A stretch of DNA of 12,790 bases from contig DEHG01000072.1 in NCBI GenBank assembly GCA_002351795.1, forward strand, positions 9,001 to 21,790. The letters are read 5' to 3'. Numbering within the stretch: position 1 is the stretch's first letter; every line of letters starts with the position of its first letter. The notes below the pieces were generated by a model, which was not told where the DNA came from, searched no databases, and worked only from the letters and a program-made list of their open reading frames with translations. A program made the translations under genes and the position numbers. Of this stretch, positions 1 to 6,375 are shown one piece after another. The stretch comes from Ruminococcaceae bacterium UBA2806 (GTDB lineage: Bacteria > Bacillota > Clostridia > Oscillospirales > Acutalibacteraceae).

Positions 1-964
1 GCAGATTTGTTTTTCCGAATTTCTTTTTTCCGTATACAGCCAGAGAATGTATCTCATGCATATTGACAGATATAGGCTTATGGTCATAATAATCAAGCCC
101 TACAACAGGATTTTCCGGATCAATATCATCCTCAAAGCTTTTTGACATATAATCAAAGAAATTGTCCTCGGTAAGATCTCCGTCAAAAGCTGTAAGCTTA
201 TCCGTTCCCGTTTCTATGGAGGAAAGATAATCGCAAAACATCGGAAGGTCTTTTGCTTCATCACGGAAAGGAAGAAAAATATGCATTTCTCTCGGCTTGC
301 CGTTTATCACGGAAACGCCTCTGCCGGGACATTTCATCGGCTCATCGACCTTCATGCCGAAAATATCAATATACTTATCCGATGAACCGTCAAGGGCAAA
401 GCGTCTGTTAAAGCTGCCTATAAAACGTCCGACACCTCCGCTGATATCATTTGCGGTAAAAACAACAGTAAGACCCTTTGAAAGACCTTCCCTGCAAAGC
501 TTCATAAGAACCTCATGATATGACTCATAACGCTCATCTGCAAGGAATGAATTAATATTGTCGATAATAAGCATTATATGAGCAGGCTTTTTTTCTTCAT
601 TGCCGTTATATACGTCAAGAAACTGGCGTGATGCAAGCAGTTTGGTATTCTTTTCTAATTTTTCTTCAACTGCTTTAAATACACGGCGCACATTTTCTTC
701 ATTTGAGTTATCAAAACAGGCAGCCACAAGATTCAGGCTTCTGTACTGTCCCAGATTCCCGCCAAAGTCCAGAATATAGATATCTCTTTCCTTTTCAGTA
801 TTGATATTTTCGTGCAGGCGGACAAGCAGGGTCTTGATAAAGGTAGTCTTGCCACTCATATGACCGCCGAATACTATAATATTATCGGCGGCGGCATCAA
901 CATACAGAACAGGCTGCGTCTGATTATCAAGGTCGTCATATATTCCAATTGCAAGATCGTTCAT
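1..964 (-). CDS. EssC-like ATPase, second half (tandem D2/D3 P-loop domains), partial
   Basis: This is a cytosolic FtsK/SpoIIIE-type protein, likely the C-terminal ATPase half of a type VII secretion EssC motor. The visible 321 residues run off the left edge, so the C-terminus is missing. Residues 33-40 are a Walker A, GGHMSGKT. Residues 64-68 (ILDFGG region) match the beta-strand motif that follows it in this family. LIIDN at 132-136 is the Walker B strand, but Asn follows the Asp where an active ATPase has Glu, so this domain is probably weak or regulatory. PGRG at 213-216 fits the family's late motif. A second Walker A, GKKKFGKT (312-319), opens the next domain. The ATG overlaps the upstream gene's TGA as ATGA, behind a strong GGGAGGTGA site, so translation is coupled. 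No membrane segment is visible. The domain order matches D2-D3 of EssC or EccCb of mycobacterial ESX. A separate AAA protein is less likely given the coupling. Confidence 0.85.
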   Translation of the reverse strand, partial: MNDLAIGIYDDLDNQTQPVLYVDAAADNIIVFGGHMSGKTTFIKTLLVRLHENINTEKERDIYILDFGGNLGQYRSLNLVAACFDNSNEENVRRVFKAVEEKLEKNTKLLASRQFLDVYNGNEEKKPAHIMLIIDNINSFLADERYESYHEVLMKLCREGLSKGLTVVFTANDISGGVGRFIGSFNRRFALDGSSDKYIDIFGMKVDEPMKCPGRGVSVINGKPREMHIFLPFRDEAKDLPMFCDYLSSIETGTDKLTAFDGDLTEDNFFDYMSKSFEDDIDPENPVVGLDYYDHKPISVNMHEIHSLAVYGKKKFGKTNL

Positions 965-3900
965 TCCTTCACCTCCCTGAGCAATTCATAACTGCCGTCC
1001 TTTTCTTCATATATACAACCGTTTTCATAAACGATCTTTCCGGGCAGCGGCTTTTCAAAGATAATATGTACTTTTGGATATTCCGTTTTGTGCTGATTAT
1101 AATATGTCTTTATTCTGCCCACTACAGCATTAAGCTGTGTTTCAAGCTTACCCTGAGCCTCAAGCTCTTTTTTTCTCTTTTTGGCATCGCTGTTATCCTT
1201 TTCGGAACGATAGAATTTTGTATATACACCGTTTTTCGACGCTTCTGTTATCTCGACAGGAAACTCAAAGTTTTCTTCTGCAACGGCGCCGGCATAGCCC
1301 GACTGGAAATATTCAAACTTAGATCCCGTTCCCACAAGAAGATATGCTCTGCCGTGTCCGGGCATTGTAGGACTTGCCGCAAGGTCGTTTCCTATCATTT
1401 CCTTTGAAGCCTGTCTTGTCGCAACTTTAAGACAAAGGCGTGATTTTGAATTGACTCGGATGTCATCCGTGATAGCACCCTCTATATTCTGAGAGATCAG
1501 TATAATATGGAAACCGAGACTTCTTCCCACACGGGCTATAGTTGTTATTTCACCGATAAAATCAACGTCATCGCTTTCGTTTGAAAAACGTTTAAGCTCT
1601 GTAAATTCATCGACTACCAATACCAGATGAGCAAGACAATTATCTCTTGCCTGATCCCTTATTGCCTTTTCCTCGGCAGCGGTCAGCGGATCCTTATCCT
1701 CGCCCCTGAGCCTGTTATTTATCTTTTTGATATGGGAGTCAATATTGCGGCAGGCTGCGATATACTGATTTATGCTGTCTACCTGCATTGAATTGAAAAG
1801 TATTTTTCTTCTTTTTATCTCCGAACGGAGCGCATCAAGAAAACGCTTTAGCATATATTCTGCGCCAGTACCGTTTTCATCACCGTCTACATCAGTGACT
1901 GAACCTACAACATGAGGGAGCGTTCCTATACGCTTTATAAAGCCGCCGCCTTTCATATCTACAAGCATCATATTTACTTCATCGGGACGGAAATTCAGAC
2001 AAAGTCCCAACAGATATGTTATTATTGTTTCAGATTTACCCGAACCTGTAGTTCCCGCTACAAGCATATGTGGTCCGTCAGCATTTTCGTGAAGGTCAAG
2101 ACAGGTTATCCCATTTTCTGTTCTGCCAATAGGAACGCTGAGTGTTTCAATAACATTAATGCGGTTATCGCTGTCCCAGAGCTGACCTATATCAATATTG
2201 TTTTTAGCAAGTCCGTACAGTTCAAAAAGGCTGACAGCGGAAGGCACTTTTCCGTTCTGGGATATTTTCTGACAGCAAAGTGAAGAAAGGATCTTTGACG
2301 TATTATATATTCTTGCATTCCAATCAGGTGCGACATTGAAGTTGAATTCTGTTGCCATTCGGTCATCCTCATGCGGTATAAGGTTTGCCGTATGATCGCC
2401 GGTAAATTCAATTACATGGTCGCAATATGCGGGCAGATGCTCCTTATGCATTTTAGGGAACAGGAAAGTTATTCCCAGTTTGTTTTCATAAGGTTTGCCC
2501 TGTTCGGGAAGCTGAGGCAGATACTGAGCGAAAGCGTGTTCCTTCATACCGTATTCATGATAAACAATAAAGACAATATGGGGATATTTTTCGCCCTCAT
2601 CTGCGCCTGCTCTTTCACCCATAACACTGAGCATCGAGCTGAATACCATGCCTGCATTTACATCGTCAAAAACAAACTGTGAGCGATCAGAGAAAAGATC
2701 TCTGAAATGCGGCATGAATTTATAATTGCTGATAGCGCTTTCTATTTTGCCCTGATCTTCTGTCGGAGGGAATAATACAATAAACTGCAGATCATCCGGT
2801 GAATGATAAAAGCACAGGTCAAATACCATTCTCTGGATCAGTCTTTCTGAAAACATCCTGTTGGGCGCAACTATACCAAGCGAACCGCAGTTTTTCAGAG
2901 AAAAAAGCATAGGAGCACGTTTCATATATTTATATTTTTCCGCAATAAAATTCGGAAGATTTGTCAGATAGAAAGTCTCATCCTCCTGATTGTCATAATC
3001 CTTATCTTCGGACAGATACAGCTTTACCTTGTCGAATTTGATACGGAATCCTTCGGATGAAAAGATAACATCCCGTTTGCTTCCCCTGATATCGAAAGTA
3101 TTCTCCACCATATCGGATGTACCCAGTCTTACGGTCAGGAAATCGGTATCCTCCTGACACCTGCTGAATATCCTGCCGCAGATGCCGTAAACACTTTTTT
3201 CAGGTTTGCTTTCATCGAACAGGGCGTTGACATCGGGATACATCTCATCAAATTTGGCAGCATCCTCTTCCTGTCTTTTCAGTATACGGGCAATGGTTTT
3301 ATTAATGTATTCCTCATAACTGTTTTTCCAGTTCGCAAGATCTTTTTTATATTTCTTTCCCTGACGTAAAAAATTTATGACCGATATTACTACAGTCACA
3401 AGACTCATGACAGAACTGAGCAGAACGGTTCCTATAGAATCGCTTCCGCTTGTCATTACCCTTGTCATTATAGTAACGCCTATCATGATTATCGTTGGCA
3501 GCAGCATGAAGAATATATTCTGCTCGGGCTTTTGCGGCGGTCCCGACGGAGGTATTATCTCGACAGGTGTTTCATCAAATCTGCTTAGCTGCCTTGTGCT
3601 GATGTTATAATCCGGGAAAACGATCCCATCATCCTTTCCGGAAACTGGATTGAATGCGGGAATTATGGCGGAGGTATTGATCTCATATGAACGGTAACCC
3701 TCCGTAGGATCAAAAACTATCCTTGTCGATGAGATAAAGCCGACAGACATAAGCGGTTTATCCATATCGGCTTCCATAACGGCAGCTCGTATACCGTTTA
3801 TTTTTTTCCCTCCCAAAGCGTCATTATAAGAAGTCAGTGTTATTTTTTTATACAAGCCTTCACTGTCGCATGAGGAAATGCTTTCATTGAATATAGATCT

Positions 3901-4071
3901 GCACTTTGAATAGAACGGATCATCGCCTTTTTTCTCAAGACCATATTTTATACCGTCTATAAGCTGTCTGAGCGTCAGATCCCTGAGTACGATAAGTTCA
4001 AATACAAGACTGTCATGACTGTCGTCGGGGTTTACAAACTGAACACCTATCAGCAGTTTATTGCTTTCCAT
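961..4071 (-). CDS. essC: Type VII secretion membrane ATPase, EssC-like N-terminal half
   Basis: This is the membrane-anchored motor subunit of a type VII secretion system and should sit in the cytoplasmic membrane with its ATPase in the cytosol. It has 1036 residues. A soluble N-terminal region (1-180) is followed by two membrane helices (about 186-206 and 213-234), a charged helix (about 240-270), a D0-like region (about 290-600) and a complete FtsK/SpoIIIE ATPase D1. In D1, Walker A is GTTGSGKS (673-680), the family strand motif is LVDMKGGG (703-710) and Walker B is LVLVVDE (816-822) with the catalytic Glu intact. SLGFHIILISQ (851-861) and PGHGRAYLLVG (904-914) are further family motifs. 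Canonical EssC is near 1,450-1,500 residues with three ATPase domains. Here the protein stops after D1 and the rest is the next gene, overlapping by 4 bases. The N-terminus shows no clear FHA signature and may be ubiquitin-like. ATG at 4071 follows an AGGTGA site. Confidence 0.9.
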   Translation of the reverse strand: MESNKLLIGVQFVNPDDSHDSLVFELIVLRDLTLRQLIDGIKYGLEKKGDDPFYSKCRSIFNESISSCDSEGLYKKITLTSYNDALGGKKINGIRAAVMEADMDKPLMSVGFISSTRIVFDPTEGYRSYEINTSAIIPAFNPVSGKDDGIVFPDYNISTRQLSRFDETPVEIIPPSGPPQKPEQNIFFMLLPTIIMIGVTIMTRVMTSGSDSIGTVLLSSVMSLVTVVISVINFLRQGKKYKKDLANWKNSYEEYINKTIARILKRQEEDAAKFDEMYPDVNALFDESKPEKSVYGICGRIFSRCQEDTDFLTVRLGTSDMVENTFDIRGSKRDVIFSSEGFRIKFDKVKLYLSEDKDYDNQEDETFYLTNLPNFIAEKYKYMKRAPMLFSLKNCGSLGIVAPNRMFSERLIQRMVFDLCFYHSPDDLQFIVLFPPTEDQGKIESAISNYKFMPHFRDLFSDRSQFVFDDVNAGMVFSSMLSVMGERAGADEGEKYPHIVFIVYHEYGMKEHAFAQYLPQLPEQGKPYENKLGITFLFPKMHKEHLPAYCDHVIEFTGDHTANLIPHEDDRMATEFNFNVAPDWNARIYNTSKILSSLCCQKISQNGKVPSAVSLFELYGLAKNNIDIGQLWDSDNRINVIETLSVPIGRTENGITCLDLHENADGPHMLVAGTTGSGKSETIITYLLGLCLNFRPDEVNMMLVDMKGGGFIKRIGTLPHVVGSVTDVDGDENGTGAEYMLKRFLDALRSEIKRRKILFNSMQVDSINQYIAACRNIDSHIKKINNRLRGEDKDPLTAAEEKAIRDQARDNCLAHLVLVVDEFTELKRFSNESDDVDFIGEITTIARVGRSLGFHIILISQNIEGAITDDIRVNSKSRLCLKVATRQASKEMIGNDLAASPTMPGHGRAYLLVGTGSKFEYFQSGYAGAVAEENFEFPVEITEASKNGVYTKFYRSEKDNSDAKKRKKELEAQGKLETQLNAVVGRIKTYYNQHKTEYPKVHIIFEKPLPGKIVYENGCIYEEKDGSYELLREVKE

Positions 4072-4100
4072 AACATCACCTGTTCAATATATAGTAATAA

Positions 4101-4142
4101 GTGGTCAGTGAGCAGCGGTCAGCTTATCCATACACTAACCAC
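4101..4142 (-). other. Inverted repeat in the gap before the essC-like gene
   Basis: GTGGTCAGTG at 4101-4110 pairs with CACTAACCAC at 4133-4142 across a 22-base loop. Nine of ten positions are Watson-Crick pairs. The tenth is a G-U pair in minus-strand RNA but an A-C mismatch in plus-strand RNA, so the hairpin favours the transcript of the secretion operon. The other heptamer copies to the right can replace the right arm, giving several alternative structures. No U-run follows, so it is not an ordinary terminator. It sits in the longest gap of the operon (4072-4243), about 30 bases before the EssC start. A role in mRNA processing or translation control is inference. Confidence 0.5.
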
Positions 4143-4159
4143 TAACCACTAACCACTAC
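4133..4159. repeat. Tandem heptamer repeat CACTAAC
   Basis: Three perfect head-to-tail copies of CACTAAC (4133-4139, 4140-4146, 4147-4153) are followed by a near copy, CACTAC (4154-4159). The repeat is noncoding and lies between the disordered-protein gene and the EssC-like gene. Just to its left, GGTCAG occurs twice (4103-4108 and 4116-4121) in a sequence that resembles the heptamer's complement. Arrays like this change copy number by slippage, so this is a plausible strain-variable site. I see no transposase or target duplication around it. Confidence 0.8.
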
Positions 4160-4243
4160 ACACGTTCAGCAAATTTTGTTTTTCGGAGCGCAGACTCTTG
4201 CCTTGCACTGCAGATTCTGCTTTATGAATAAATCGGCATTTTC

Positions 4244-5305
4244 TTATATTTCCGACCTGACCGATTCAATTATTCCGCTGTAATAATCCGAAAAATCAGG
4301 TTTCCCGGGAATATCGGGATAATCAGCCTCAGCAGTTTTTATCTGCGAAAAAACGGGAAATACAAACGGCTTTGCCAAAGGCACCGAAATACTTATTGCG
4401 GGAGCTTCAGCTGTACCAGCCGACAGAATATCACTGTTTATATCAGCCGTATCCGCATCAATATCCGGGAAAGATCTATCATCGGAAACTGTCGGCAGAT
4501 CAAAGCAGTTTTTTATTCCGGTATCATGCGGCATATCTATACCTGTAAGTGCGGTTTCATGCAGTCTGATATCTTCCGCCGCAAAAACAATACCCGTTAT
4601 TTCTGTCGAAGGAATATCTGTCCGGATCTCTTTTTCGGAAACCTTGCCTGCCGAGATATGGTCTGTGTTTATATTGGCAGACGGGATCTCATGCTCAAAG
4701 TCTTTAACGCCTGTATTATTATAACGAGAAGAATATATCTCACCAAAAGAGTGAATTTCAGGTATATTAACCGGCGGATTTTTAGTATCGGAAATTTTTG
4801 TTTCTATATCGGAAACCCTGATATCTGCATTTACTGTATCCGTCAAAGAATCAGGCAGGATGATATTAATATTTCCCGCAAAATGTATGTCAGGTTTTTC
4901 GGTATGCGGTACATTTACGCCCGTATATACAAGATCGTCCGCTGAAATGTGAGAAACAGATACATCCAATCTGACATCCGGTACCTTCGGTATTTCGGGT
5001 ACATTTCCTTCCGAAGAGGGTGTTTCTTTTACAGAAACAGAAAAGGGAGCTATTTTTTCCGTTTCGGAATATTCTATCCCGTTTAATTCAATTTCAGGAG
5101 AAGCATATTCAATACCCGCCTGAGGCAGATCCATGTCAAGATACTCAGAAACGTCCTTTCTCTTAAAACGGACAGCTTCTTTTTTAAAGCCCAGAAGAAC
5201 CTCTGTCATCTCATATTCAAAAAGCTCTTTGATTTTTTCAGCATCCGAAAACTCCAACAGATCTTCATTTTGCTGTACGGGCAATTGCTGTTCATTATTT
5301 TCCAT
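4244..5305 (-). CDS. Disordered acidic, Pro/Ile/Ser/Thr-rich protein of the T7SS operon
   Basis: I do not recognise this protein's family. From the ATG at 5305 it has 353 residues. A charged, probably helical N-terminal stretch (about 15-60, with a Lys/Arg patch near 41-50) is followed by roughly 250 residues rich in Asp, Ile, Pro, Ser and Thr, then a short C-terminal segment ending in an aromatic DYYSG motif near the end. The middle is likely disordered or extended and has degenerate motifs, such as TGVNVPH and TGIDMPH, and HISADD and HISAGK. There is no signal peptide, membrane helix, Walker motif or LPxTG. It lies between the WXG100 genes and the EssC-like ATPase, so it may be an adaptor, a substrate or a surface-linked partner; this is inference. 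The ATG at 5305 is chosen over the in-frame GTG at 5314 because GGGTGA (5311-5316) lies at the right distance only for the ATG. Confidence 0.72.
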   Translation of the reverse strand: MENNEQQLPVQQNEDLLEFSDAEKIKELFEYEMTEVLLGFKKEAVRFKRKDVSEYLDMDLPQAGIEYASPEIELNGIEYSETEKIAPFSVSVKETPSSEGNVPEIPKVPDVRLDVSVSHISADDLVYTGVNVPHTEKPDIHFAGNINIILPDSLTDTVNADIRVSDIETKISDTKNPPVNIPEIHSFGEIYSSRYNNTGVKDFEHEIPSANINTDHISAGKVSEKEIRTDIPSTEITGIVFAAEDIRLHETALTGIDMPHDTGIKNCFDLPTVSDDRSFPDIDADTADINSDILSAGTAEAPAISISVPLAKPFVFPVFSQIKTAEADYPDIPGKPDFSDYYSGIIESVRSEI

Positions 5306-5310
5306 ATCGT

Positions 5311-5316
5311 TCACCC
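5311..5316 (-). promoter_or_regulatory. Ribosome binding site deciding the start at 5305
   Basis: On the minus strand the sequence reads GGGTGA, a 5-base spacer, then ATG. The upstream in-frame GTG (5312-5314) lies inside this site and would have no ribosome site of its own, so the ATG start is preferred and the protein loses three residues relative to the longest reading. Confidence 0.6.
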
Positions 5317-5341
5317 GCTTTATCTGTTTTGAATGGGCTTA

Positions 5342-5647
5342 TTATGAAAGCGACGACGGGATACCGTCAGCTATCTGCTGATCAGCAGCCTCCATCTGAT
5401 CGGCATTAGCTTTAAGCAGTTCCGATAAAGCCGTGATGATACCCGGTACTGTCGTACCCATATATTCATTAACGGGACCTGTGATAAAAGCCGTAAGTTT
5501 ATCCTTGCTGGCGCCTTCCCAACCTGTTGTTGCATCTGCAAAATCGGACTGGAATTTATCCGCAGCTGCCTTATATCTTGCGGAGATATCGGCTATCTGT
5601 GATACCGCTGTTCTCATTTCGTCATATTTGAATACTATATCAGCCAT
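5342..5647 (-). CDS. WXG100-family secreted protein (third in order)
   Basis: This is a small helical-hairpin protein of the EsxA/ESAT-6 type, expected to be a substrate and structural partner of the type VII system, exported as a dimer without a signal peptide. It has 101 residues. Helix 1 (about 5-40) is followed by a turn with the classical W43-E-G45 motif in GWEGASKDKL, then helix 2 (about 50-95). The family norm is about 100 residues. An exact C-terminal YxxxD/E signal is not evident. The ATG at 5647 has an AAAGGAGTG site 9 bases upstream. Of the three WXG100-like genes here, this is the only one with a complete WxG motif. It follows the preceding paralogue by 26 bases, which fits co-expression and possible heterodimerisation. 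EsxA-like is the best label; a strict orthologue cannot be assigned by eye. Confidence 0.88.
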   Translation of the reverse strand: MADIVFKYDEMRTAVSQIADISARYKAAADKFQSDFADATTGWEGASKDKLTAFITGPVNEYMGTTVPGIITALSELLKANADQMEAADQQIADGIPSSLS

Positions 5648-5673
5648 AGTTAATTACACTCCTTTACTTTAGA

Positions 5674-6000
5674 TCATCCCTGACCGCCGGGATTCTGATT
5701 TAGCTTGCCCAGTCCGGGGTCTACGGAATCGAGAAGCTGTTCCTTGATGGTATCAAGCATTCCGTTGATACCCGACGTAAGAGAACCCTGAGGCTCGGTA
5801 AGATTTGTAACGACAGCAGGTGTTACCTTTGTATTGAAAAACTCCTTATAACCGTCGGCAGCATCTCCCATAAAACCCGAAGCTGTAAGGTTGTTTATAA
5901 GTGACTGAAGCTCCGAATAAAGCTGCTGCGTAGTGGAAACATATGTCGATACGCTGCTTTTTGCATTTACGATAATTGCACTTGTAAGAATGGACGCCAT
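5674..6000 (-). CDS. WXG100-like secreted protein with FMG turn (second in order)
   Basis: This 108-residue protein has the WXG100 layout of two helices around a central turn. The turn reads GFMGDAADGY, with F43-M-G45 exactly where the neighbouring paralogue has W-E-G. The second helix ends in a flexible tail rich in Asn, Pro, Gly and Gln (about 99-108). It is probably a type VII substrate or dimer partner. A TTG at 6018 would extend the frame by six residues, but GAGAGGAGC lies just upstream of the ATG at 6000 and inside that extension, so the ATG is the start. It lies between two other WXG100-like genes. Asn/Thr-rich composition and loss of the Trp suggest a diverged paralogue rather than the main EsxA. 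Confidence 0.8.
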   Translation of the reverse strand: MASILTSAIIVNAKSSVSTYVSTTQQLYSELQSLINNLTASGFMGDAADGYKEFFNTKVTPAVVTNLTEPQGSLTSGINGMLDTIKEQLLDSVDPGLGKLNQNPGGQG

Positions 6001-6028
6001 AATTTTTGCTCCTCTCAAATTTGGATTT

Positions 6029-6046
6029 TTTCGCTGTCTTGCGAAA
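6029..6046 (-). other. Short hairpin between two WXG100-like genes
   Basis: TTTCGC (6029-6034) and GCGAAA (6041-6046) form a perfect 6-bp stem with a 6-base loop, directly after the stop codon of the first WXG100-like gene. On the minus-strand transcript it is followed by A residues rather than U, so it should not terminate efficiently. A stabilising or processing hairpin is possible. It is short enough to be chance. Confidence 0.35.
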
Positions 6047-6051
6047 GATGT

Positions 6052-6360
6052 TTATTGTTTTTCATTCATGTATCTGACTATCTGATCATATTCATCAAAT
6101 ACGGACTGATACATATTTTTTGCCTGTCTCAGATTCTGAGAAATATGACTGATAACGACAGCCTGCTGGTTTAGCGGATTTATAAGCCCGCTTGAACATG
6201 ACTGATAGAATTTTCTGCCTGCGGGGGTATCAAATCCCGTTTTAAAGTCCTGAAGCATTTCAAATATTTCCTTACGCAGATCAAGTATATATTTTGAAAG
6301 CTCGTCAAAATCCTTTGCAGCCGTTTCAAATACCTCTTCATCTATCAGGATAGTCTTCAT
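6052..6360 (-). CDS. WXG100-like protein with degenerate turn (first in order)
   Basis: This 102-residue, highly charged protein is built as a helical hairpin. Helix 1 spans about 7-40, the turn is GFDTPAGRKF (42-51), and helix 2 spans about 60-98. The aromatic residue at position 43 lines up with W43 and F43 of the two following genes, but the Gly of WxG is replaced by Thr45, with a Gly at 48. That pattern (aromatic, short turn, then GRKFY) is common in diverged WXG100 proteins. No exact YxxxD/E export signal is visible, although the C-terminal helix is rich in Tyr, Asp and Glu. It is likely a type VII substrate or a partner of the other two. ATG at 6360 follows an AGGGAG site. It starts 15 bases after the TPR gene's stop. 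Confidence 0.78.
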   Translation of the reverse strand: MKTILIDEEVFETAAKDFDELSKYILDLRKEIFEMLQDFKTGFDTPAGRKFYQSCSSGLINPLNQQAVVISHISQNLRQAKNMYQSVFDEYDQIVRYMNEKQ

Positions 6361-6375
6361 TCATATCACTCCCTG

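Noticed and set aside
949..1407. Plus-strand frame of 152 codons opposite the EssC-like gene
   Set aside because: It lies wholly opposite strongly supported coding sequence with Walker and family motifs, has no ribosome site, and looks like an antisense shadow.
4133..4159. CRISPR-like array
   Set aside because: The unit is 7 bases with no spacers and there is no cas gene; it is a simple tandem repeat.
4170..4220. Possible terminator from GCAGA/TCTGC palindromes after the disordered-protein gene
   Set aside because: The arms are only 5 bp and no T-run follows, so the structure is too weak to call.
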